This document shows, piece after piece, positions 20,410 to 32,400 of a stretch of DNA of 64,000 bases. The notes under the pieces are model-generated. The model saw nothing but the letters and a program-made list of their open reading frames with translations. It was not told the DNA's origin and did no database searches. Source of the DNA: Bolinopsis microptera (taxonomy: Eukaryota; Ctenophora; Tentaculata; Lobata; Bolinopsidae); the NCBI RefSeq assembly GCF_026151205.1, contig NC_087084.1, positions 10,877,453 through 10,941,452 on the forward strand, written 5' to 3'. How positions within the stretch are numbered: position 1 is the first letter of the stretch; every line of letters begins with the position of its first letter. Position numbers and translations under genes: made by a program.

Positions 20410-23400
20410 ATGCAGACAATAATAGTATTTATTTTGGTGTTCCAGCAACAATTAGCATTGGTTCTCTCAGGTGAGTCACTACCTTGGTTCGTTTAAATTT
20501 AATTATGGCGGGTTAAAGTTGGCGGTTTTTCGGAAATTTCGCCATAAGTTTACCCACCATTATTTTTACCTGTCATAATAAAACCTGCGGAGTCTATTTT
20601 TGCTGCAGTTTTGACAGGGTATTATATGACATGATAATTTTATCGTTCCTTTCTTAAATTGAAACAAGCGTCATGGACTCAATTTTTAGGTATTCCAACC
20701 AAAACGAGGTGGTTTTATACGGAAAAATCAAATAATTTGGTTGTAATGGACGGGATGATGATAAATCACTGAACAAATTGTGTATCGAGGGGTGTTTGCG
20801 GACTTCGAAAAACCGAAAAAATATTTTCGGCTAGTAATGAACAGGGTAGCATGAAACGTAGAGAAAAGTGGTTTTTAGAAACATTTTGACTTAGAAAATT
20901 TTCGGTCCGAGTCAAATTCGATACGTACCTCCCGTATCGAGAGCTTCCGCTTCCAAGCTCGTGTTGCAAAGGGAGTCCTGCCTTCCGAGATCGCATTACC
21001 AGGGGGAAGCCTCGAGTCCAAAATTGTGTATCCCCCGCGGGCCCCGGCTATAAACGCAACATATGTAGTATAGAGGAAACCCGAACCTTATTACGAACAG
21101 TAGCTCTAGTATTGCTCTTTATCACGTTTTATTATTATGATCCAGTTTTGGCTCCGAGTCAATTATTGTGCAGACAGCAGACTGCTGTCTTCCTATCTAG
21201 TAAAAACGATCCAGTGATAACACTGGGAGACTTTGGGACCGGAAACTGATCCGGCCCCCAAAGAGAGGTCAGATCACGTCACCAATTAGTGTCGTATAAT
21301 TAGTGATGTGATCCATGGATTGAATTTAATTGACATAGAAATGGGCTAGATCTGGGGTAGAGTTCACATGTCAATTCTGTAAATCATAGCTGTAGTCTGT
21401 ACATTAAGAAGTAAACATGATCTGACTGCTCGACTCGTAGATCACATAAGGGACGGGAGCTCTTGCAGCTTGCTAAAGGGGGGTTCTCGTATCAAGGATG
21501 TGAGACGTACGTGTCAAAGGCATGCAAGGGGAGTGAGCCGATCTAGTGTTCTAGGTATAAATATTGGGTGATAGAAGGTAGTAGTATCGCATTCTATCAA
21601 CAGTCATGCCTACCTTCTCCAAGTTCCTCAACGGTTTCAGAGGATGTCAACAGGTGCTTGATTCTGACGGATATATCTACAGCAGCAAGAAATATGATGA
21701 CACCGTCCTCTCCTCTGCTTGGCGTTGCCAGAAGAACAAATCCCTTAAATGTCCTGCTATGTGCTACCTCGCTCTCACAGACAACACTCTTTTCCTTGGA
21801 AGTAAACCACACAACCACGATTCGGATCTGGCTACCCCACAGAGACTCGAACTCCTTACAACGCTCAAGAGGAAGGCTGCAGAACAACCCCTGTCGGCGA
21901 CTCAGAACCTGATATCAGAAGTCCTTGCTGATGCTTCAACAGAAGTAAACCAGACGCTACCTAATATGGAATCCCTTGGAAAAGTCGTCTAACGAGACAG
22001 AGTTTCTGCCTCCGGATCTGCCCAACATACCGAGTCGAAGACTTCTCTTGAATTCGTTCTTCCTCCCAGCTGCACATCTACGAGAAGAGACGAACAATAG
22101 GAATACAAGGAATACAAGGAATACAAGGAATACAAATTTAAAATCTTAAGCTACAATAGTAACTGTTACAGTTAAGATAATAACAATATCATAAGATTTG
22201 AATTTATTATATTAATATAACTTAAACTAAAGTGAAACATAAAGATTTTGACAAAAAATATTTTGTTTACAATCGCCTTGGTAATGCTGTAATGCTTGAG
22301 CCAGGCCACTTTGCACTCGTTGTTGCGCGAAAAGAAACAAAAGCGCTGGTACAGTGATTTTCAGTGTTCATGTACTGGCCAGAGAGTCGACTAATTTCTT
22401 GCGGTTGTTAAAACACGTAGTGGCAAATCTAGCAACGACTCTCGTGAGGTGGACTTGACTTTCATTCGTGATTAATTCAATGATTTCACTGTTGTTGCTG
22501 ATGAATTTGAGCACGTTTGCTCCAGGGATGACAGTGTAAACAGAACAAGATGACGCAGATGGTTTGATTGAATTTGATATGATTGATTGGATCTTGTCTA
22601 GGACTTTTCGCCTCGATGCAGCGTTAAGATCACAATGGTTAAGGAAGTGATCTTCATTCTCAATAATACCAGAACCTAAGACTATATTGCACCAGGAGCA
22701 TATTCGCTCATCGCGAGGAGTTTGATTATATCGGCCAAGTTCAATTTCGAGTCGATGTGCACTGATCCGCAGTCTTGTGATATTAGCACGGTCTGCATAT
22801 TTAATGACACTGTCTAGGTAATACTCTTTGTTAAATTTGGATTTTAGGTCACGATAGAATTCTAATTTCCGAGAAGTGTTGATACAGGACCCCCAATATT
22901 CTCTAAAGCTACTTTTCAAAGTTTTATTAATGACGTGTGGTGTGAATATTTTACTCCCGATGGGTTGTGTTGATTGCGGAGGAATTCGTTTCTTGAAACC
23001 GTTGTGAATAAGAAAGTCCTCTTTTGGTGGTTTTGCGATACTCGGGTTACTTTCGAAAATTGACTTGGAGTGATTGTTTTTGAGTGTGCGGTAGGCTGTG
23101 ACATGATCGGTAGAGAAACATGGGTCTAGCGCGAGGACAGGCTCCAAACCTCTGTACCAGTCCAGTTTTGGAACATTCTTCCACAATTGGGTCCATCATT
23201 GTATCCCGTAAGCTTGAAGGGCTATCAGGATTTATTTTGTAACGAAGTGGGGCTCGAGCGTAAGTTTCATGGAGTACATACATACTTACTGCAGTTTGGT
23301 GATATAATAAAGTAGTCAACAACGCTGGCACCGCTGGTCTGGATACAAGTGAAGTCACCATATGAGTCTCCTAAAGTTCTCCCGTTGAGAATATGGAGTT

Positions 23401-26400
23401 CATTATTGACAAGCATTTCTAGAAAGGGTCTTTTGTAATTGTTCGACTTTTTGTCCTTTGAGTTCCTGGTTGGGAGTTCTTGGGGGTGTAGTCTTCTGGC
23501 AGGGGAATGAAGCTCTCGTAGCCACATTTCTCTCCTTTGATGAAGTCAATGTCATGGCCGATACGCGAGTTGAAGTCACCACAGGTAATAACATCGCCTT
23601 TACTTAGAAGAACATTAAGAAATTGGTCCAGTTCACGGATGGTGTCAAAGCCCGAAATATCTGAGTTTTTAGAGGAAGTGTTAGCTGGCTTAATGTATGA
23701 GTTAACAATGAATATATCATTATCTACGCCAAAGTAATTTTTTTCAAGTTTACAGGCAACAACATCTTCAATTGTGGATTTTTCAAGTTTTACGCCTTTG
23801 GCTATTTCGTTTTGGACCATGATGCATACGCCACCATGTTTTTTGTCCCGGCGGGTTTTATTGAAGGACCTGAAGCCCGAGTGTTTGACCGGTTGTCTTA
23901 TTTCTTGAAGGCAGACAAAAGGAAACTTGTCAAAGACGGCACAAAATTGAGGGTCATCAAACTTAGAGCCAAAATTTGTATTTGTTGATTGGATGTTCCA
24001 GCTTATAATTTTGGATTGTAAATTCATAGTATTTTTCAAGAGGTTGGGTTGGTGGTTTGAAGACTAAAATTTAGAATGGAAGCTCAAACTCTCTGAAGAT
24101 CTTGTCGAGGGTGTCTCTCATGGTGTTGGTGATTGCATGCATTCCTCTGTCTGACAGATGGAGATTATCGCGGAAGTACATCGAGTTCTGCTTGGGAGTG
24201 GACTGCGTGTTAATGAATAACTTATCATTTCTCTGAAGGAAAATCCTTTTTGTTTTAGGGTCCTCGTCTTGCTGCTGATTGACCAATAAGGACAGGGATC
24301 TCCTCAAGGAAAAGACGTGTCGGTTCTGATAGGTGTTTCCGTTTAGTAGGGGGCAAGAGATGACCAGTCTGGTGGTGGGAGATACTAGTTCTAACATTTC
24401 ATTAAAGATCTTGAAGTTGTCGACGATTTTGGTGATGTCCTCTCCTTTGTGTATATCATTGATGCCGAGATGTACATATATTAGTTGAGGCTTCTCTGTT
24501 GCTATTTGACTCCCCATCATGTATTCTCCGGTCAGTGATTCACTACATGTAAAGTCAATTCTTTTGAAATTCGACCTATATTTCCTAAATTCCAAGCATG
24601 ACTCATCGATGTGTCTCATAATTGAATCGGTAACGAGCCAAACGTTGATGGGTTGACCACTTTCGACCATGACTTTGAGGGAGGGCTTTGTTGGATCGGG
24701 GAAACCAAATTTAGGAGAAGGCGAGGCTAGGTTCGGTTGTTCTCCTAACGTTGCTATTTCTTTTATCAAAGGGTCAGTTTGAATTGCAACCTCGCACATT
24801 TGGTGTGTTACAAACGCGTGGATATCTTTAATTTGTTCCCTTGTTTCATCGCAGAAGACACTATTGTAGTAGCTCCCCATGTCTTCCACCGATTTCTTCA
24901 TGATGTCTACTCCATTTTGACTAAGGTCGTTCAGAATCTTCCTCATTGACTGAAGGTCATCTTTCGTGCCGTTTATGTTCTCCACAAGGTCATCAATCTT
25001 ACCATTGCACTCCTTTATCGTTTGTGTGAACACATTTGTCTTGCTCAGATTTTCGATTCTGTTGTTGCAATCACTCACTGCACTGTATCTCAACTCTGTC
25101 TTGCCACTGAGTACGCACAACGTGCCAGACATAAGGGCCGCTTTGTGGGTTACTTGACTCCCAGCTTGGGTCTTGATGTACATGGGGCGTGGATCCTTCA
25201 GACCAAGTGCCAACACTGCAACTACTGGACAGAAATTGCTGTTTTCCTGGCTAGTGTTGCCGTATGGAATGCTGTGTGAGGGGTCATTCATCCGATAAAT
25301 AGTGGTCTTGTCAAACTTAACATCCAACTGAAAAACGTCCTCAACCGTTTTGTTGATACGATCCTGGTGGCATTTGACAAAAGAGCAAAGTTCAGACGGT
25401 TCGTCCAGGTTTACGGATAGTTCAGACATTTTAGGGGTTGCGGTCTTCTTAAGCTTCTTTGCCCCCTTTTTTAGATCAACATCTGTCAGTTTGGTCTCCA
25501 CACCATGTTTGAGGACGATTTTGTACCTATCTTTGTTGCTTGGTGTACAGAGTTTCCCAACAGTAGCAGTGAGTTCTGCACAGGGGTTAGCATTGCTCTC
25601 AGTACTGATGTAGTCGCTTATGTAACCAAGCTTGCAGGACTTCCCTTTGTCAAGAAATATCTCACCGTCATCTCTGATCCACACTGTGCTCCGCCTGTTT
25701 GTATCACTCTTTGTCTGTGAACCTGAAAGACTTGACTCAGATCCAGCATCATCACTTGTTTCAGTGTTACCCCAGCTCACGTTACTTAGACGTCTGTTGA
25801 GCTTCTTGGCGGGAGTTTTCTGGCAAGATGATTGCACATTGTTGGTCGGCTTCAGGAGACCTTCAGTGGCACTTACTTCGGTAATATCAGTGTCGTTATC
25901 CTCTGTCTCACTTGATTCTTTAACCTCGTCTGTTTTCCCAGAGCCGTTCGCCATCATCACTGTTGCATTAGTCAGCCAAGGTGGTGGAAACAAACTTCCA
26001 AGTTTCAAAACAGAAAAATCAAAAATTGAATTGGAAAAACAACCGGGTTGAGAGATCTGTTTACACGAGGTTTTACTAGAACTAAGACATTGGTTTTCTA
26101 CTTTTTCATTGACGTAAACAGGAACGGTAGGGGCCAGTGGTCTGCTTCTGAGTTCCCTAAGTAAAAGTAGCAAAATAGCGGCTATGAGCGTCGCAACAAG
26201 GAAGCAGAGGCTCAAAAGGACAACTACAGCTATCTGAAACCAGTCCCCAACTCGCAGAGACCTGTCACTACCCAATCTGTTACACTGTGCACTGTGAGTG
26301 GGATTGTGAGGAGTGTATGTGGGGGAGTTGCTATGCTGAAGGACAAGTACACTCAGTTGAGACGCGGTTCGCGACGCATGCGGAGACAAGGCGCGAGGAG

Positions 26401-29400
26401 GCTGAGCTCTACTAGTGGGCTCTGGCTGGGAAAGACCAGCGGGCGCGGAACAAAACCTAGAAGAGGCGTGCAGCAGTGACATGGCTGAGCAAGAGGACCG
26501 TAACATACTCGTCATAAAACCGTCATTAAGTTCATTCATAACGTTAGAGATATATCTACTGCATATGTTATAAATTAAATTGCTGTTTAAACGCTCGAAA
26601 CTGTAACTCACATTCCAAAACCACACTATAAATTCATGTCCTTGTCTGCCCCATACCTCAAAGTAATACATGCAAGTTCCTACAATGTTCATCAATGTTT
26701 TAACGCAGGACTGCAATAACTCCAGGAATATTAGCTCGAAAAGTCTTGTGCAATGTACAATTACTATTTTAATATGTTCTATTGCGTGTAATGTACTTTT
26801 ACAAATAGTTCTTCTTATCTCTATGTAGTTGTACGACTGATAGTGGCCATTACAGCAATTATCATTTAAAGTTTCCAAACCATTTCTAGAGTGGTAATTC
26901 GGTGTCTGTTCGATGTTTGTTGAGTTTATGTTCTGTTTTGTGTTGCAGTTCCAATCTATTCCTCCATCTGAGATGTTGCTGCCAGGATCGTACGTTAGAC
27001 TAAGTGCAGGAGCGGTAGCAGTCGGGACTGTGCCAGGACCATAAGTTAGACCATAAGTTAGACCAAGGGGTGGATCAGGAGCAATCGGGACTGTGCCCTG
27101 GCTGGCCAGCATGGCCGCCAGGGCGATTGTTGATAATATTGTGGCTGACGTGGCTTTTTCGAATCAACGCGCATTAAAATCAGACCAAATCAACGTGTAC
27201 AAATGTATATATGATCTGTCATATGAACTCTACCCCAGATCTAGCCCATTTCTAGGTCAATTATATTCAATCCATGGATCACATCATTAATTATACGCCA
27301 CAAGCTTCAAGCTTGCATGTTAATTACTTGATGACGTATATGGTGGATCATATCACTCCGGCCCCAAAGTCTTGCATGCGAATCAGCCATCAGGGTACTA
27401 TTGTGCCCTGAGTCGGGAACTATAAACTATTGTGCTTTGATACTCAGACCTGCATGACAAAAAAGGAACAACTGTGTCTCACACGTAAAATCGCGCTCAA
27501 GGGGTCTGGTAGGATATGCCAATTGCATATCATTTCTGATATTGATAATAACTTGTCTAATCTTGTTCCAACGTTCTGCTTGTTGATTTGATATTTTACC
27601 TATGTCTACTGCTAGGCCTTAACAGTAAACACCATCGGTCTGGTCGTATAACTCTTAGAAATGCGGAACTTATTGTGTAATTACAAACTATGGATGATGA
27701 TTAATCACTCTACACTCAACTGTCCCGTGAATTTTTTAACATGTTCTCTATGTGGCCCTGAATGACTATTCGAAATCCTATTCCTCTTATCTGATTCCAA
27801 CTGTAACCCTAACCCAATCTCTAACTGAAGCCCTAACCCTAATGAGAAATTAGATCAACTTCCCTGTATGATCGTATCACATGATCGAAACAGTTTTTCG
27901 CCGATATCTCACCCCGTCGATATATCACCAGGGGAGCATTTTTATATCATGTGGGGTGATTCGGAATCAGCGTTCGAAAATACATTGATTCAGAAAAATC
28001 TCAAACATCGAGTGTATAGTGATTTAGCACGCTCGGACACTGACAGGGTTAACCCTTCAAAATTGATTTTAATGCAATAGATGTTTGATATATATATCAA
28101 ATGTTTGATATATATATCAAACTGTTCATTTTAGAACAGTTAGAAGTTATTATATATTATATAACTTTATTCAAATCAAAAATAGAACATAAATGAACAT
28201 CTTAAAGATCTGATAAGTAGCCAGAAAAAAAGAAATACTGATACACAAGCTATAACAACTTCTTCCATCCCGCTCTATCAGAGGCTAAAAGTCTTAAATT
28301 GTACAAATCGTCTTATTATTATTATAAAACAGGATCTTACCGACAAAAATGATTCTTAAAAATACCTTAATGCGGTAAACTGTACCCTTGAAAAAGATTT
28401 TCCCAACATCTGTTGCATGCAGCTATATCTTTAATTTCGTTCAATTCATATAAGTTGTTTATTTGCAAACTTCTACTATTTAAATCACTTCTTAAAACCG
28501 ATAACAAGTTCATTCTAGGTCTCCCCAATCTTCCAATGAATAAATTATCTGATTCAATAGCAAATGAGAGAGCCGTTTGGGCTGGGGTGTTCTCCATACT
28601 CCTGAGAATGTGTCCAAACATTTTCCACCGCTGGTGTTCAATACGCTTGGATAACTTTTCAACTTTGCACCTTTCATACAATGCTTTGTTGCTTATCATA
28701 CCTTTAGGCCATTTGATGTTTAAAATGGACCTGAGGTGTCTACGATGGAGTGTGTCCATTTTCTCCATGGTTGCTTTCTTAGGACTCCAACTATTTGAGT
28801 TGTAAATCAATACAGATACAACTTGAGCATCGTATAACCTCAGCTTTCTTTCAAGGGATATTTTCTTACCAGACAGCCAAACTTTTTCAAAGTTCTTAAA
28901 AGCAATCTCAGCTAGGATTCTTCTTCTTTGAATGTCCTTCTCAGTACACAGTAAGGAACCTAGTGACTTGTTACTTCGCCATGGTTCGTTATTAGCTAAT
29001 GGCTGACCGTTTGTATCTTTATCAGATTTTTTCGCTAGGTAGAAGGTACTGAATTCAGTTTTACTTTCATTTACTTGGAGGTTCCAGTCTTTGAGAATCT
29101 CCTTCACTGTAGGAAGGAAAATTCTCAGTACAAATCGTCTGTATTTACAAATGGAATGTTCCTACTACCTAAATCAAATTTAATAGTATTAAGCAAGTTC
29201 GACTGGTGTCTGCCTACTCTACCCTTTTTGGTACTCTGACTCTCTACTGCAAAGTGTAATGCAAGCTGTGCAGGTGAGTTGTTATCACTGCGAAGGACAT
29301 GTCCGAGCATCCTCCATCGTGCACATGCAACACGCTCACTGAGTGGAACCACTTCACATCTCTTGTAAAGGGTGTCGTTTTTGATTATATTAGGGTAAGT

Positions 29401-32400
29401 CATTCTGATGATTTGCCTCAGATGCTTTCTGTAGCAGATATCCAGTTTACTCAGTAGCTGCTTTGAAGCAGCCCAGCAGCTACAATTATACATTAAGACG
29501 GAGACCACCTGGGCTTCGTAGATCTTAAGTCTGGTCTTAAGAGGTATGCGTTTACCTTGTTCCCAAACTTTCTTGTAGGTTTGGAAAGCAAGATTTGCCA
29601 GAATACATCGTCTTTTTATGTCCTCGTTGCTGCACAATTTGGAACCAAGTGAGATAGATGATCTCCAGGGCTCTCTTCCTCGAAGTGGCTCTCCTTTGTC
29701 ATCAACTTCGTTCTTCTCGGCCAGATAGATATGTGTGAACTCTGTTTTTGATTCGTTGACAAAAAGATTCCACTCCTCCAATATCTCCTTGCATATTGGT
29801 AACATGGACTCCAAATTCTTTTTATCCTCGTCTGTGAAGTCTGCGTCGTCTGCGTACTCCCACTCAAGAGGTAGCAGGTTTTCAGCAAACGGAGGGTTGG
29901 GTCTTAGATAAGACATAAAGGCACGAAGGTGATAAAGTGCGCCAGCCAAATACAGGGTGAAAAGGTTTCCAGACAAACTATCACCTTGGAACGCACCTAT
30001 CGTGACAATGAATTCCCCTGATACGGTAGACCTCACTTTAATCTTCAGTTTGGTACATGAGAGTAGGTACCTTACCAGTCGGATGTCGTCTTCACTACAA
30101 CCAGCATCAGCAAGAAGTTCTAGCAAAACTGATCTCTTAATGGTGTCGAATGCAGATGACATATCAATACCCATTTTGTGTAGAGACCAGCGTTTCTCCT
30201 TCACAACTGAAACTTATAGGATCCGTTGTGTCCAAACAATATTTGCACAGCTATGGCCAGGCTTGTAGGCATTTTGCCAAGGTCCTGTGTACTGAGAAAC
30301 TTGTCTTTGAATGCGTCTAAGGACTATCATGGACAATATCTTCCTGGTGCCGTTTAGAAGACAAAGAGGGCGCAGACTTTTTAAAGGTCCACGGCTTACA
30401 GGTTTTGCAGTGGGGTAAGGAATCCTTCAGTGAATGAAGGTACATGTTCATGACGTTCAAATGATTGATTGGTCAGCTGTGCAAATGTAGAATAGAAAAT
30501 AGGTGGGGAGTGTTTAAGGAATTCGTTAGGAATACCATCAGGACCAACAGCCTTACCATTTCTTAGCTTTTTGGCAGCTTGTTCCACTTCAAAGGATGTG
30601 ATGGGATTGTTTAGTGGCTGAGGACTGCCAACAAACGGCTCAAGTGGAGGTTCGCTGTCTGGTCCTGTGTAGTGTTGCTCAAAATAGTTGCGTATAATGT
30701 CAGCTTTGTCACGCTCATTATCTACCAGTTGATTGTTGTCGTTAAAAACAGAGATGGAGTCTGATTTCTTGTTACCTGATAGTTATTAGTTGCCGGACAG
30801 CTTCAAACATTTTACGGCCATCGTCTGTATTATTGATAGAGTCTGTAAGACTGTTTGCAACTTCTATTCTGAGAGTATTCAGTCGCTTCTTAATGTCATT
30901 TGAGAGTTTGTTAATTTTTGATCTCAAGTCCTTTCTGTCTCTGTATTCATTATTATTCAGAAGTTGTAGCAATCGTTTTCTTTCCTCTGACATTTTAACA
31001 ACTTCACTATCAGAAGAGTGGTGTCTCTTTCGCTGTGACTCGCGTAGACCCACAGTGGAGATAGCAGCAGTCTCAACACTTTTAAATAGTTTACCGAACT
31101 GTTGACAAGTATCATTAGAAGAATAGTCAGGTTCAGATACTAGTCGGTTGATATTATCAGTAAGTACAGATTTAAACTGTTGTTGCGCTGCAATGCTACC
31201 TACAAGAGTGGTTGTGTTGTATGCCTTCTGAGTAGTCCTCTTCTTCCTGTAGAAACTATAACGCAGGGAAAAATCTGCTTTCGCAACTACAAGCTTGTGG
31301 TCACTGCGGTGCTTAGTTCCTGCATATGACCTTGCATCAGTCAGTAGTGCTTTGCTCCTGGACTTGCAAAGTATATAGTCTATCTGTGAGAAGTATGGTT
31401 TACTCTTTCGGGTGGATTGGTCTCTTATCCATCCAGTGCGTGTAGTTATATGCCTGCTGCTGTGGGAGAATGAAGTATTGGTAGCAAATAAGCCATTTGC
31501 TGCCAGAAAATGTAACAATCTCTCTCCATTCTCGTTCCTTCTACCAACACCATGCCTACCTATGTGCTGCTGTAAACCATTTTCTTCATCAACAAGTGAA
31601 CGCTTGCCTAACTTGGCATTGAAGTCACCTAACATCCATACTTCAAATCGAGCAGGAACACTGATAGCCTCAAGAAGCTCACCATAAAATTGATCAGCTA
31701 GTTGAGGGTTCTGGACTGATTTTGGATTAGTAGGACTGTAACAATTAATAATTCTGATATAACAAGGTGGTTTGTTTACCCAATTGGGCTTTAGTTTAAC
31801 GTCCATGTAAACGACTCTGTCACTGATCTGATGATGTGATAAAACACTGTCCATAAAACGCTTGTTAACAACAAAACCAAGACCTCCATGTCTACCCTGC
31901 TTCTGGTCAAACAGAAACAGTCTATGATGACCGGGAAGTGTTGTTTCCAAGAATTCACGAGTTTTGGTTTCTTGTAAGGCCAAAATATCTAAATCGTATC
32001 TGTCGATGTCCTCTGCAACAAGATGTTGCCTGTGAGTGGTGGAGAGACCACAAACATTCCATGTCCCAAAATTGAGTGTCGTACTAGCAATGATGGAAAA
32101 AGTTGCACAAAGAAGGTATCCAGCGATCTTTGTCGAGGCGATAAACTTACTGGCTGCTTTCACTGCCATGCGGACTCGTTACTGTCACACACCATCCTAA
32201 AAAATAATAATATATACTAACTTAGCTTCTAACTGTTCTAAAATGATACTTTTTCTTGATCGATTAAACCCTAGGCCCAGTGTGTGTTGAAGATGGTGAT
32301 GATGGTTTATCGTACAGAGGAGATGTGGCTGTCACGGTATCAGGACGCGTCTGTCAGAGATGGGACTCTCAATCACCTAATAAACACGGTGTAACTCCCG

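Larger units (their letters stand above)
21228..27388. mobile_element. Inverted-repeat-bounded composite element (MULE-like ends, LINE-like cargo)
   Basis: Ends of about 150 bp are inverted copies: the best block, containing TGATGTGATCCATGGATTGA and GGGCTAGATCTGGGGTAGAG, lies at 21292-21369 and inverted at 27222-27296, and weaker similarity (ACTTTGGG-CCGGA) extends outward. Inside are a plus-strand FLYWCH-protein gene near the left end and minus-strand LINE-type ORFs entering from the right end, pointing at each other. Long inverted ends plus FLYWCH suit a Mutator-like element, but no MULE transposase core and no clear 9-bp target duplication were found. It occupies intron 1 of receptor copy A. 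Confidence 0.55.
28127..32246 (-). mobile_element. LINE insertion bounded by 20-bp inverted repeats
   Basis: CATTTTAGAACAGTTAGAAG at 28127 is exactly the complement of CTTCTAACTGTTCTAAAATG at 32226-32245. Between them lie only minus-strand LINE sequences: endonuclease, RT, and a second LINE's 3' end. Comparison with the second kringle unit (…CACTGATCGATTAAAC at 33716) shows that the whole block is an insertion next to the first kringle exon. LINEs do not have inverted ends, so the repeats belong to some carrier or are a target-site effect. Confidence 0.6.

Noticed and set aside
24966-26051. Plus-strand ORFs opposite the 1013-aa frame
   Set aside because: Antisense shadows of the long minus-strand ORF, without motifs or splice signals.
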